Shown: positions 28,006 through 37,618 of the stretch, one piece after another
Position numbering within the stretch: the stretch's first letter is position 1
Layout of the letters: every line of letters begins with the position of its first letter
Assembly: GCA_028870275.1 (NCBI GenBank)
Contig: JAGWPY010000140.1
Location: 1 to 46,970, forward strand
Direction of reading: 5' to 3'
Length of the DNA stretch: 46,970 nucleotides
Source: Gammaproteobacteria bacterium
GTDB lineage: Bacteria; Pseudomonadota; Gammaproteobacteria; Steroidobacterales; Steroidobacteraceae
Translations under genes and position numbers: made by a program
The notes under the pieces: generated by a model
The model's input: the letters and a program-made list of their open reading frames with translations, nothing else
The model's database searches: none
Told to the model about the DNA's origin: nothing

Positions 28006-29012
28006 GACCGATCCGCCATCGCCGTCGGGAACGGGGCGTCGCGCTGATCATCGCCCTGGTGATCGTCGCGCTCGCCACGGTGCTCGCCTGGAAGATCGGC
28101 TTCGACAGCTACCTCGAACGCCAGCGTACCTTCGCGATCCTCTCGGTCGAACAGGCGATGCAGTTCGGCGCGGGCGCCGAAGCCCTGGCCGCGGACGCGC
28201 TCTCGCAACAACTGCAGCAGACGCCGCAGGTCACGCTCGCCCAAGCCTGGGCCCAGCCGACCCCGGCGCTGCCGATCACGCCGCCGGAGTCTCCCGACGG
28301 GGAGCCGATCGGTACGCTGCAGGGCAGCCTCGAGGACATGGACGGGCGGTTCAACCTGAACAATCTCGCCCGCCTTCTGCCCGATGGCACCGAGGACCCG
28401 CAGCCGCTCGAGCAGTTCCAGCGACTGCTCGTTGCAGTGCACCTCGAGCCGAAGTGGGCCGGCATCGCCCGCGACTGGATCGACCAGGACCGCGTGCCGA
28501 GCCAGCCCGATGGCGCCGAGGACGACGTGTACACGCGGCTCACACCGCCGTACTGGACCGGCGACTGGCCGATGACCACTCCCACCGAACTCATGGCTCT
28601 TCCCGGCTTCGGCCGCGACCGCTATCTCGCCATCGCGCCGTACGTGACGGCGCTGCCGACTGCGGACGCGGTGATCAATTTGTGCACCGCCCCGGCGCCG
28701 GTGCTCGAGAGTCTCGCCTCCACTTTGAACGGCGAGTACAGCAGCGATCCAAACGCGTTGGCCGCCGGCCGCAAGAACGGCTGCTTCCCGGACTACAACA
28801 CCTTCGAGGCGACCGTCGGTCAACAAAGCGCGGACTGGGCCCAGATCCAGAACTGGGTCACCGACGGCAGCAACGGCAAGCTCGCCAATGCGTATTTCCG
28901 TTTGACCACCCGCGTGACGCTTGGCACCGCGCAATTCACCTTGTACAGTCTTTTGCTGCGCAACAGCGGCGGCAAGGTCGTACCATTGCTGCGCAGTTTC
29001 GGGACTCTATGA
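28002..29012 (+). CDS. gspK: T2SS tip pseudopilin GspK
   Basis: GspK caps the pseudopilus. The 336 residues begin with a basic leader and RERG|VALIIALVIVALATVLAW. Glu+5 is missing, as is normal for GspK. The segments GSLEDMDGRFNLNNL, IARDWIDQD and PTELMALPGFGRDRYLAIAPYV (quoted in part) mark the family's two helical subdomains. The ATG overlaps the gspJ stop, and gspL follows after 7 bases. Confidence 0.95.
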   Translation: MRPIRHRRRERGVALIIALVIVALATVLAWKIGFDSYLERQRTFAILSVEQAMQFGAGAEALAADALSQQLQQTPQVTLAQAWAQPTPALPITPPESPDGEPIGTLQGSLEDMDGRFNLNNLARLLPDGTEDPQPLEQFQRLLVAVHLEPKWAGIARDWIDQDRVPSQPDGAEDDVYTRLTPPYWTGDWPMTTPTELMALPGFGRDRYLAIAPYVTALPTADAVINLCTAPAPVLESLASTLNGEYSSDPNALAAGRKNGCFPDYNTFEATVGQQSADWAQIQNWVTDGSNGKLANAYFRLTTRVTLGTAQFTLYSLLLRNSGGKVVPLLRSFGTL

Positions 29013-29019
29013 ACACCCC

Positions 29020-30285
29020 ATGCCGCAGATCCTGATCGTCCGACTCCCAGCGCCCGGACAGACCGACGCCGAGTGGCTCACGGTCGACGATGCCGGCCTC
29101 GCGCAGGGCGTCGTGCACCGCGGCCCGCTCGCCGAGGCCGCGGCGACCGCACCGCCGGAGGCGCGGGTGATCGCGCTCGCGAGTGGCACGGAAGTGCTGA
29201 TCGCGGCCGCGCAGCTGCCGCCCGGGAGCGGCGCGAAACTCGCGCGCGCCGTACCGTTCGCGCTCGAAGAACAACTCAGCGAGGACCTCGACACGCTCTG
29301 CTTCGCGATCGGCAAGCGCGCCGCCGACGGCACCACGCCGGTCGCCGTGGTCGCGCGCACCGCGCTCGAGGGCTGGCTCGCCGCGCTGCGCGGCGCGGGA
29401 CTCGAACCCGCCGCGCTCCATGCGGACCTTGCCTGGCTGCCCGACAATCCGGGGCAGACCGTGCTCTGGCTGGAAGGGGAGCGGCTCGCGGTGCGCCGTC
29501 CCGGCGCCCTGCCGCTGATGGTCGAGGCCGCACCGCTCGCCGATGCGCTCGAAGCCTGCGGCCTGATCTGCGATCCGGCGGCCGCGCAAGCCGAGCCGCA
29601 GCCGCTCGCCAACGCGATCCTCTACCTCGGTCGCGAGGACTGGGAGCGCGTGCAGAACGAGGTCGAGTCGCTGCTGCCGCGCTTCGAGACGTTGAAGGTG
29701 CAGCTGCTCGCCGACGGCCCCCTGCCCTGGCTGGCCCGATCGCTGACGACGCGCGGCGCGGTGAACCTCCTGCAGGGCGAATTCGCCCGCACGCCGCCGC
29801 TCGCAAAGCGCCTGCACGAGTGGCGGGTCGCGGCGATCCTCGCGGCGGCGCTGCTGGTGGTGCACATCGGCGCGCAGAGCATCGAGCTCGCTCACGCGCA
29901 CCGCGAGCGCGCCCGACTCGACGCGCAGATCGGTCAGCTGTATTCGACGGCGATGCCCGGCGAACCGATGCAGGATGCGCGCCGCCAGATGCAGCAGCGC
30001 CTGCAGCTGATCCGCGCGTCGGCGACCGGCCCGCAGCGTTTCCTGCACGCCATGCAGGCGCTCGCGACCGCGGTGGCCGCGAGCCCGCAAACCACGATCG
30101 AATCCTTCGCCTTCCGCGACGGGTCGATGGACCTGACCGTGGCCGCACATGCCATCGACGGCCTCTCGCAACTCGCCGGGTCCCTCGGCAGGCAGGGTTT
30201 TGCGGCCGAGATCCAGTCCTCGACGCCGACCAAGGACGGCATCGAGGGGCACCTGCGGATCCACAGCACGGAGCCGCGACGATGA
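29020..30285 (+). CDS. gspL: T2SS inner-membrane platform protein GspL
   Basis: GspL links the cytoplasmic ATPase GspE to the inner-membrane platform. The 421 residues comprise a large cytoplasmic actin-like domain (1 to about 265, starting MPQILIVRLP), one transmembrane helix (about 270-290, VAAILAAALLVVHIGAQS) and a periplasmic ferredoxin-like domain with FLHAMQALATAVAASPQ and FRDGSMDLTVAA. The ATG at 29020 was chosen because the track's earlier start lies inside gspK. Its stop overlaps the gspM ATG. Confidence 0.92.
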   Translation: MPQILIVRLPAPGQTDAEWLTVDDAGLAQGVVHRGPLAEAAATAPPEARVIALASGTEVLIAAAQLPPGSGAKLARAVPFALEEQLSEDLDTLCFAIGKRAADGTTPVAVVARTALEGWLAALRGAGLEPAALHADLAWLPDNPGQTVLWLEGERLAVRRPGALPLMVEAAPLADALEACGLICDPAAAQAEPQPLANAILYLGREDWERVQNEVESLLPRFETLKVQLLADGPLPWLARSLTTRGAVNLLQGEFARTPPLAKRLHEWRVAAILAAALLVVHIGAQSIELAHAHRERARLDAQIGQLYSTAMPGEPMQDARRQMQQRLQLIRASATGPQRFLHAMQALATAVAASPQTTIESFAFRDGSMDLTVAAHAIDGLSQLAGSLGRQGFAAEIQSSTPTKDGIEGHLRIHSTEPRR

Positions 30286-30773
30286 AGGCGGCGCTGCGCG
30301 CCTGGATCGAGGGTCTCGAGCCGCGCGAACGGTACTTCGTGCTGGGTGGCGCCATCGTGCTCGCGGTGACGCTGATGGTCTCGCTGGTGCTCATGCCGCT
30401 CGATGCGGCGCTCTCGCGCGCACTCGCCGGCAACCAGCGCCGTCGGGGCGACCTCGAGTGGATGCGGGTGAACGCCGCCGAGATCCGCGCCGGGGCGGCG
30501 ACCGTACGCGCGCCGAGCGCCGAGCCGCCCCTGGTGCTGGTCGATCGGACCGCCCGCGACGCAGGCCTCGGCGAGGCCCTGCGCGGCACGCAGCCGGCGG
30601 GCGACGGAGGGCTGCAGGTGCAGCTCCAGGGCGCGGCGTTCGACGCAATGATCGCCTGGATCGGTCAGCTCGACGCGCGCTACGGCCTCGCGGTGAGAAC
30701 GATTACCGTGGACCGCGATGCGCGCACGGGGACCGTCGATGCCAACCTCACGTTCGCCCCGCCCGCGCACTGA
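30282..30773 (+). CDS. gspM: T2SS inner-membrane platform protein GspM
   Basis: GspM partners with GspL. The 163 residues have a short cytoplasmic start with IEGLEPRERYFVLGG, one transmembrane helix (about 20-38), a coiled region and a small periplasmic ferredoxin-like domain (MIAWIGQLDARYGLAVRTIT). The size and the LEPRER start are typical. The ATG overlaps the gspL stop; the end overlaps gspN. Confidence 0.92.
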   Translation: MKAALRAWIEGLEPRERYFVLGGAIVLAVTLMVSLVLMPLDAALSRALAGNQRRRGDLEWMRVNAAEIRAGAATVRAPSAEPPLVLVDRTARDAGLGEALRGTQPAGDGGLQVQLQGAAFDAMIAWIGQLDARYGLAVRTITVDRDARTGTVDANLTFAPPAH

Positions 30774-31554
30774 CCGGAAGGCCCCGGCCGCGCGCCGGCA
30801 CGCCTACTGGCCTCTGATCCCGCTCGCGATCCTGATCGGTGCCGCGACGCTGATCGCCGCGCTGCCGGCCGCGATTCTCGGCCGGATCCTGCCGCCGGAC
30901 CTGCGGCTGGTCGATGCCTCGGGTACGATCTGGCACGGCGCCGCCGCCGACGTGGAATTCGCGGGCCGCGGGCTCGGCGCGCTCGAATGGCGCCTGCATC
31001 CACTCGCCCTGCTGCGCGGCGCAGCCGATCTCGACCTGCACTGGGTCGACCTGCGCTGGTCGGCGACGGCCAGGGCGAGTCTCGGGCGCCAGGCGTTCCG
31101 CCTGAGCGACTTGCGTGCCGCGGGCCCGATCGCCGATCTCGCGCCATTCGGCCTGCCGCCCGGCTGGAGCGGAACCGCGACGGTCGACCTTCACAGCCTC
31201 GGCGGTGACTACCACCGCATCGCCACGATCGACGGTCAGATATCGATCGCTCACCTCGCCTCGGCCGGCTTCGCGAACGGCATCGACCTCGGCGACTACC
31301 GGGCGCGACTCGGTACGCAGACCGCGACCGGCGCCGCCGGACTCGGCGCGAACATCGAGGACCTCGCAGGGCCGCTGCGCCTGCGGGCGACCGTGAGCGT
31401 CGACCAGTCGAACCGGCGTGCGCTGGTCTCGGGCACGGTCGCGGCGCGGCCGGATGCGAACCCGGCGATCGTCGCCGAGGTCGAGCGGCTCGCGCGCATG
31501 CGCGGCCGCAACGCCGCCGGCGAGGTCCCGTTGGACGTCGAGCTCGGCTACTAG
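30739..31554 (+). CDS. gspN: T2SS protein GspN
   Basis: GspN is an accessory bitopic inner-membrane protein present in only some T2SS operons. The 271 residues have a basic N-terminus, one transmembrane helix (about 22-45, IPLAILIGAATLIAALP) and a periplasmic domain with ASGTIWHGAAADVEFAGRGLG and LEWRLHPLALLRGAADLDL (each in part), as in the family. Start ATG 30739 lies 35 bases inside gspM; an earlier ATG at 30718 is possible. The gene ends the operon and converges on the AddA-like gene with 12 bases between, without a clear terminator. Confidence 0.88.
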   Translation: MPTSRSPRPRTDRKAPAARRHAYWPLIPLAILIGAATLIAALPAAILGRILPPDLRLVDASGTIWHGAAADVEFAGRGLGALEWRLHPLALLRGAADLDLHWVDLRWSATARASLGRQAFRLSDLRAAGPIADLAPFGLPPGWSGTATVDLHSLGGDYHRIATIDGQISIAHLASAGFANGIDLGDYRARLGTQTATGAAGLGANIEDLAGPLRLRATVSVDQSNRRALVSGTVAARPDANPAIVAEVERLARMRGRNAAGEVPLDVELGY

Positions 31555-31566
31555 GATCGACAGGCC

Positions 31567-34500
31567 CTAGGCCGGCCACTCGCGCCAGGCGCGCATCAGC
31601 GGAAAATACAGCCCGAGGCGCACGGGCTCCGGCCCCAGACCCCGGGCGAGCAGCGCATAGCGCGCCATCTGCGGACGATAACGTTCGACCTCGCGGTCGA
31701 GGAACGACTGTTCGCCGCCGCCTTCGTGGGCGCTGGTCTTGTAGTCGATCACCCAACGTACGCCCTGCTCATCGATGAAACTTCGGTCGAACACCGCGTG
31801 GATCACCGTTCCGGCATGCACCCCGGAGAACGCCTGTTCGCGCAGATCGTCGCGGCGGCCGCCCGCGAGGATCCAACGCCCGCGCGGATCGGCGAGCACG
31901 GCGCGCAGCGCCGCGAGTGCGCGCCGGGTCGCCGCATCGAGCATCGCCGCGGGCACGCCGCGGGACTCGAGCCAGCGCCGCAGCCGTGGCCCGCGTGCCT
32001 CCAGTGATGCCTCGTCGTCCCGCTCCGGGTCCAGGCGCTGCAGCTCGGCGTGCACCGCCGTGCCCACGTGCCGCGCGGTCTCGCCGACCCAGTCGAACTG
32101 CGGCGTCGGGGTACGCGCCACGAGCGCGAACGGATCCACGGGCGAGGCGAAGGCGCGCTCGATCGGCGGCGCCGACCAGCCCTCGGCCAGGCGGCGCAGA
32201 GGCGGCAGCCGTCGGGCGTCGTCCTCCGGCGCCTGCGTCCTGGCCGCCCTGGCCGGCGCGGGCGGACCGAAGTCCGCGCCGACCAGGGGCCAGAGCACGC
32301 CGAGCAGACTGCCGGCACGGGGTGAGAACGGCCGGCCGTCCGCGGCGGAGCGCGTCACGCTGTCGGCACCCGCGGCCGGATCGCCGCAGACGCCGTCCTC
32401 CCGCGCCGGGTCGATCCCGGCGCTCTCGCCCGGATCGCCGGTCACCGCCGAGAGCCAGAGATCGTGCTTGGCGCGCGTGCAGCCGACATAGAGCAGGCGC
32501 TCGGCCTCGAGGTTCGCGCCGAGCCGCGCCTCGCGGCGCAGGAATTCGAACAACGGATCCGCATCGGCGCCGATCGCTGGACGGGCGGCCATGATCAGTC
32601 CGTCGCGGCCCGGCCGCGAGAACTGCAGCGACAGCAGGAAATCGTTGCCGCGTGCCGTGATGCCACGCTCGAGCGCGGGCAACAGGACGCAGTCGAACTC
32701 CAGGCCCTTGGCCTTGTGAATGGTCATGATCTCGACCGCGCCGCCGTCGGCGTCGCGCGCATACAGGTCGGTGAACTCACCGGCGAGCTCCGCCGGGTCC
32801 GGCAGGCCGCGCCGCTCGAGTTCGCGCAGTCGCGCGAAGGCGCGCTCGGCATCGCGCAGATCCGCATCGCCCGCGGCGCAGGCCGGGCCGCCGAGCGCGA
32901 GCCAGACGCGTTCCAGATGACGGCTGAAGCGGCCGTCGCCCGCGCCGCGCAGCGCCGACTCGAGCACCGCGTGCAACTCGCGGCAGCGCGCCCGGGCGGC
33001 CGGCGCGAGTGCGGCCAGCGCCGTCTCGTCGGCCAGCGCCTCGTAGACGGTTGGCGCCGCGCGAGCAAGCCGCAGCAGATCGGCGAGCGCAAGTCCCGCC
33101 CAGGGCGCACGCAGCAGGGCGAGCCACGCGCCTCGATCGCCGAGATGCAGCAGCGCCCGTGCGAGCGAGACCAGGTCGCGCACGGCCGGCCGATCGGCGA
33201 GCGGCTCGATGTCCACCGCGCGGAACGCGAGGCTCCGCGCGCGCAACGCCGCGGCGATCGCGCGCGCGTGCCGCTTGGCGCGCACCAGTACGGCGATCCG
33301 CCAGTCGGGTTCCTGTTCACGCCGTTCGGCGATCCTCGCCGCGACGGCGGCGGCCTCCTCCTCCGGCGAGGCGAAAGCCGCGAGACACACGCCGTCATGG
33401 CGCGCGCCCTCGGCGCTGCGCGCGGCGCGGCTCGCCCGGAACGCGATCGCGCCACGATCGCGGTCGTCGCGCGCCGGCAGCACCCGCGCGAAGGTCGCGT
33501 TGATCCAATCGACCAGCGGAGGGGCCGCGCGGAAATTGTCGGTGAGCCGCAGCACCGTGAAACGCAGAGCGCCGAGCCCGACCTCGGCGAGATCGAGGAA
33601 GGCGCGCACTTCCGCGTCACGGAATCCGTAGATCGACTGCATCGGATCGCCCACGCAGAACACGCTGCGGCCGTCGCCCTCCTGCCAGCCCGCGGTCAGC
33701 GCGCGCAGCAGGTCGAGCTGAGCGCCGGAGGTATCCTGGAACTCATCGATCAGCACGTGGTTCAGACGATAATCGAGGCGCAGCGCGAGATCGGTGGGCG
33801 CCTCCGGCTCGCCGAGCGCGCGCCGCGCGGCGATCGACACCGCGGGGAAATCGATGCGGCCACGTTCGCGGAACACGCGCTCGAGCTGGGCCGCCGCGAG
33901 CACCAGCACGCGTCCGACGTCGCGCACGCGCTCCCAGTCCTGCTCGCCATAGACGGGCGGCGGCAGGCGTCGCACCGCATCGAGCGCCACGACGGCCAGG
34001 CGGTCGCGACCGACTTCACGGAGCAGATCGAGCATCACGGACTTCTCTGGCGCTTTGGGCGCAAACCCCTCGGTCACCGTGATCCGCCCGCGCACCTGGC
34101 CGTTGGCGTTCAGGACGATCGCGGCGAGAGCGGCCCATCGCGGCAGATCGGCGGCGGTCGGGCGCGCCGTCGAGCCGTCGGCGCTCCAGGGTGCGAGCCG
34201 CGCCGGCGCGTCGGCGCGACTCGCCACCGCATGCAGGACCGCGCTGAACGCGGCGAGGCGTTCGGCACCTAAACGGTCGGCCGCCTCGGCGAGCACGCGT
34301 CCGACCAGCAGTGCGAGATCCTCCTCGAAGCGCTCACGCACCGCCGCCAGCACCTCGGCGCCCGGGTCCACCGCCGCACGCAGTCCGCCCGCGAGCCGCG
34401 GCAGCCAGCGCTCGCGCCCCGGCAGCATCTCGGCGATCAGATCGGCGAGCCGGTCGTGACGCTGATCGCCGCGATCGAGCACCCGCTCGATCGCGGCGCC

Positions 34501-35004
34501 GAACTCGTCGTCATCGGCGTGTGCGAGCGTCCGCTCGGCCGCTTCCCGGTACAACGCGCGCGCGTCGTCCTCGACCGGCGGACGTTGGCCGAATCCCGTG
34601 TCGAGCGGCAGGTTCGCCGCGAGCCAGCCGTTGAACGCGTCGATCGTCTCGATCCGCAGCCGCGAGGGATGCGCGAGCAGGTCGACGCCGTGCGCCGCGA
34701 GCGCCTCGGCCGCGGCGGCGGCGAGCGCCAGGGTCGTGGCGTCGAGTTGCGCACCGCACCGCGGATCGCGGGTCGACTCGAGCGCGCGCAACACCCGCTC
34801 GCGCATCTCGAGCGCGGCCCGCCGGGTGAACGTGAGCGCGAGCACGCTCTCCGGCGTCTCGACCATGGCAAGCACCCGCAGGAACCTCTGCACCAGCAGG
34901 GTCGTCTTGCCCGAGCCGGCGGGCGCCTGCACGAGCACGGAGCCCTCGTGCAGCACCGCCCGTTCGCGCTCGGCGGCATCCTGCGCACGCGGCCGGTCAG
35001 TCAT
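31567..35004 (-). CDS. AddA/RecB-like UvrD-family helicase-nuclease
   Basis: This 1145-residue protein unwinds and trims DNA ends in recombinational repair. The superfamily 1 helicase motifs are all there: Walker A QAPAGSGKTTLLVQRFL (Lys33), LALTFTRRAA, LIDEFQDTSGAQLDLL, VGDPMQSIYGFRDAEV, RLTDNFRAAPPLVDWIN, MTIHKAKGLEFDCVLLP and LLYVGCTRAKHDLWLS. A C-terminal RecB-type nuclease domain has GTAVHAELQRL, VIDYKTSAHEGG and QMARYALLARG. The start at ATG 35004 overlaps the AddB-like gene by 8 bases (ATGACTGA); the longer track start is read-through. Together with the next gene it resembles AddAB rather than RecBCD. Confidence 0.93.
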   Translation of the reverse strand: MTDRPRAQDAAERERAVLHEGSVLVQAPAGSGKTTLLVQRFLRVLAMVETPESVLALTFTRRAALEMRERVLRALESTRDPRCGAQLDATTLALAAAAAEALAAHGVDLLAHPSRLRIETIDAFNGWLAANLPLDTGFGQRPPVEDDARALYREAAERTLAHADDDEFGAAIERVLDRGDQRHDRLADLIAEMLPGRERWLPRLAGGLRAAVDPGAEVLAAVRERFEEDLALLVGRVLAEAADRLGAERLAAFSAVLHAVASRADAPARLAPWSADGSTARPTAADLPRWAALAAIVLNANGQVRGRITVTEGFAPKAPEKSVMLDLLREVGRDRLAVVALDAVRRLPPPVYGEQDWERVRDVGRVLVLAAAQLERVFRERGRIDFPAVSIAARRALGEPEAPTDLALRLDYRLNHVLIDEFQDTSGAQLDLLRALTAGWQEGDGRSVFCVGDPMQSIYGFRDAEVRAFLDLAEVGLGALRFTVLRLTDNFRAAPPLVDWINATFARVLPARDDRDRGAIAFRASRAARSAEGARHDGVCLAAFASPEEEAAAVAARIAERREQEPDWRIAVLVRAKRHARAIAAALRARSLAFRAVDIEPLADRPAVRDLVSLARALLHLGDRGAWLALLRAPWAGLALADLLRLARAAPTVYEALADETALAALAPAARARCRELHAVLESALRGAGDGRFSRHLERVWLALGGPACAAGDADLRDAERAFARLRELERRGLPDPAELAGEFTDLYARDADGGAVEIMTIHKAKGLEFDCVLLPALERGITARGNDFLLSLQFSRPGRDGLIMAARPAIGADADPLFEFLRREARLGANLEAERLLYVGCTRAKHDLWLSAVTGDPGESAGIDPAREDGVCGDPAAGADSVTRSAADGRPFSPRAGSLLGVLWPLVGADFGPPAPARAARTQAPEDDARRLPPLRRLAEGWSAPPIERAFASPVDPFALVARTPTPQFDWVGETARHVGTAVHAELQRLDPERDDEASLEARGPRLRRWLESRGVPAAMLDAATRRALAALRAVLADPRGRWILAGGRRDDLREQAFSGVHAGTVIHAVFDRSFIDEQGVRWVIDYKTSAHEGGGEQSFLDREVERYRPQMARYALLARGLGPEPVRLGLYFPLMRAWREWPA

Positions 35005-37618
35005 CCTCGCCGTCCGCCGCTTCGCCGATCCGGCACAGACCCTGCAGGCCGCAGTTCGCGCAGACGCCGGGCAGCGGATCGACCGCCGCGTGGCCGTCGC
35101 GAAACTGCTCCGCGAGCGCCTCGATCCGACGCCGCCACAGCGCGAGCAGGGCCGTGAAGTCGCGCTGCCCCTCCAGGGAGCTGCGTCGATCCCGCGGCAG
35201 CAGCGCGCCATCGCGCCCGGACTCGTAGCGGAAGCGGCACTGCGCGGCGTTGACCTCGGCGTAGGCGACCGCATCCAGGCCTTCGCCGCAGAGCAAGGCG
35301 TACATCGGCAGCTGGGGATTGGCGGGGCGCTCACCGCGCCAGTCGAGCGACGTATTACCGCTCTTGTAGTCGATCAGCACGCGCCCGCCGTCGGCGAGGC
35401 GGTCGATGCGGTCGATCCGGCAGCTGAACTCGAGACCCGCATGGCGGGCGATCTGCCGGCCCTGTTCGAGCCTCTCGATCTGGAAATCGCTACGTCCCGC
35501 CTCCAGCTCGAGCCAGAGCGCGAGCAGTCGCGCGAGGCGCGCGCGTTCGCGCCGGCACCAGCGCTCGCCGGGATCCCGCTGCGCGCGCTGGTGAGCGATC
35601 GCCGCGGCGATCGCCTCGTCGATCAGCCGCGCGCGCGCCGGCGGCTCGAGCGCGACCAGCGCTCCATGCGAACCGAGTGCGCCCCAGATCCGCTCGAGCG
35701 CTTCGTGCACGAGCTGGCCGCGTTCGCGCGCATCGAACCCGGTCGCCGGCAAGCCGAGCGCTTCGACCCGCAGGCGGCTGTGCGCGAAGCCGCGGAACGG
35801 GCATTGCGACTGGGCGCGCAGCGTGGCGATACCGCGGGTCGCCTCGTCGGCCGCAAACGGCGGCGCGATCTCGTCGCGGAACCACTCCAGCGCGCCGGCG
35901 TGCGCGCGCTGTGCGCTCCAGAGCGGCGGCGGCGCCGCAAAAGGGACCTCGAGATCGACGATCCCGGCGGGCCAGAACGGACTCGGATGAACCGCCCCCG
36001 CGGACTCGCCTTCGGCGAGACTGAACACGGCCGCGGGCGCGCGCGCCGCCCAGCGCTCGCCCAGATCGCGCGCCGCGGCGAGCCGCGCCGCCGGCGAGGC
36101 CGACTGGACGCCATAGCGGCGCTGCAGCTCGCGCGGCAACAGGGGCAGATACTCGACCGGCTGCGGCCAGGCGCCCGCGTCGAGGCCGCCGATCCACAGA
36201 GCGTCGTAGGCGAGCCAGGGATCGGCGATCGAGGCCGTGACCCAGATCGGCGGCACGCCGGTCTCGGGCTGGAACGCGGCTTCGCGTGCCGCCGCGGCCA
36301 GACGCCCGGCGGCCTCGGTGCGATTCGCCGTGCCGAGCAGCGCATCGGCCGTGGCGAGCTCGGCGAGCAGCGCGCGAAAGCGTTCGACCGATTGGTACTG
36401 CTCGCTCGACCAGCGCGTCTGGTCGACCCAGGTCGTGGCCTCGAACGCCGCGACGAACGGTCCGATCCACCGGCTCATGGGTTGTGCGCCGCGCGGCTCG
36501 TGAAGCCGCCCGAGCGCCGCGCCGATCCGCTCCAAGGCCGCACAGGCCGGCAACTGCGCTCGACGTCGCACCTGCTCGCCGAGCTCGAGCCAGCGCGGCG
36601 CCGGCGCCTCGTCCGGCGCGACCGCGCGCAGCGCCAGATCGAGCCGCGCGGCCACGGCGGCCGCGGCCGCGTCGGGCTGCAGCGCCGGCGAGCGCAGCAA
36701 GGCGCTGAAGCGCTCGAAGCGGGTCGGCTTGAACGCGAACGTGAGCAGCTCGAGCGCAGCGGCGACCAGCGGATATTCGGCGAGCGGCGTGCCGCCGGCG
36801 AGCGCATAAGGCGCAAGGCCCTCATCGCCATCCAGAGCGTAGCGTCGCGGGGCGAGCGCCGCGTCGAACGCATCGGCGATCTCGGCGCGCCGCGCCTCCA
36901 GATCCGGGATCAGCACCCAGGCGCGAAAGTCCTCGCGGTCGCGCAGCCGCGCCCGCAGCCACTCGGCCGCCGCAGCCGCCTCGGCCCGCGGGTCGCGCGT
37001 ACGGCATGCGAAGGCCGCCAATCGCGGAGCCGCGGGCGCTGCGAGCGGCCCGCGCGCATGCCGCGCGAGCCAATGCCGCGCGACCGGCCTCCAGGCCGGA
37101 TTGTCGAGCGGCGCGACGGGCTCGGGCGCGGCAGCGAAACCGGCGAGTAGATCCTCGCTCGCGACGCAGCCGAGTTCGCGGCAGCGAAGGTCGAATCGCG
37201 CGATCCAGCGACCGAGGAGCTCGGCCTCCTCGCCCGCGGCCCCATTCAGGGCCTCGAAGGGAATCGCGTGTTCGCGCATCGCGCGGCGCGCCCGACGTGC
37301 CGCATCGGCGAGCCCCTCGGGATCCTGCACTCCGCCGGCGTCAGCGGCGAGGACCTCGCGCCACAGGTGGCGCTCCTCGACATCCTCGAGACAACGGCTG
37401 CGCACCGCGCCGGCCGCGAGCCGGCGATCGTGGTGCTCGCGCAGCCAGCTGCCGAAGTCACGGATCCGCGGGGTCGGCCAGACGGCGCGCCCCGAATCGC
37501 GGTGAGCGCGTTCGACCGCCTCGAACAGCGCCGCGGCCAGCTCGCGGCTCGGCGCAAGCACGGTCGTGCCCGCCTCGAGCTGCGCGAGCAGATCCGGGGT
37601 GAGCGCGGGCGGGCTCAG
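34997..37618 (-). CDS. AddB-like PD-(D/E)XK nuclease, probable DNA repair protein
   Basis: This protein of about 873 residues matches the layout of the TIGR03623-type AddB relatives. The N-terminal two-thirds is helicase-like but has no Walker A (VLAPSRELAAALFEAVERA). The C-terminal nuclease shows ERGQLVHEALERIWG, RVLIDYKSGNTSLDW and PQLPMYALLCGEGLD. Four cysteines suit an AddB-type iron-sulfur staple: one in SQCPFRGFAHSRL and three in CANCGLQGLC at the end. No ATG or TTG fits the beginning. A CTG at 37618 overlaps the aminotransferase stop (CTGA) and is my preferred start; a GTG at 37559-37561 would cut into the first strand. Confidence 0.85.
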   Translation of the reverse strand: MSPPALTPDLLAQLEAGTTVLAPSRELAAALFEAVERAHRDSGRAVWPTPRIRDFGSWLREHHDRRLAAGAVRSRCLEDVEERHLWREVLAADAGGVQDPEGLADAARRARRAMREHAIPFEALNGAAGEEAELLGRWIARFDLRCRELGCVASEDLLAGFAAAPEPVAPLDNPAWRPVARHWLARHARGPLAAPAAPRLAAFACRTRDPRAEAAAAAEWLRARLRDREDFRAWVLIPDLEARRAEIADAFDAALAPRRYALDGDEGLAPYALAGGTPLAEYPLVAAALELLTFAFKPTRFERFSALLRSPALQPDAAAAAVAARLDLALRAVAPDEAPAPRWLELGEQVRRRAQLPACAALERIGAALGRLHEPRGAQPMSRWIGPFVAAFEATTWVDQTRWSSEQYQSVERFRALLAELATADALLGTANRTEAAGRLAAAAREAAFQPETGVPPIWVTASIADPWLAYDALWIGGLDAGAWPQPVEYLPLLPRELQRRYGVQSASPAARLAAARDLGERWAARAPAAVFSLAEGESAGAVHPSPFWPAGIVDLEVPFAAPPPLWSAQRAHAGALEWFRDEIAPPFAADEATRGIATLRAQSQCPFRGFAHSRLRVEALGLPATGFDARERGQLVHEALERIWGALGSHGALVALEPPARARLIDEAIAAAIAHQRAQRDPGERWCRRERARLARLLALWLELEAGRSDFQIERLEQGRQIARHAGLEFSCRIDRIDRLADGGRVLIDYKSGNTSLDWRGERPANPQLPMYALLCGEGLDAVAYAEVNAAQCRFRYESGRDGALLPRDRRSSLEGQRDFTALLALWRRRIEALAEQFRDGHAAVDPLPGVCANCGLQGLCRIGEAADGEDD

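Noticed and set aside
35005-35334. N-terminal extension of the AddA-like ORF
   Set aside because: It overlaps the AddB-like coding sequence; the fold begins just after ATG 35004, next to the expected overlap.
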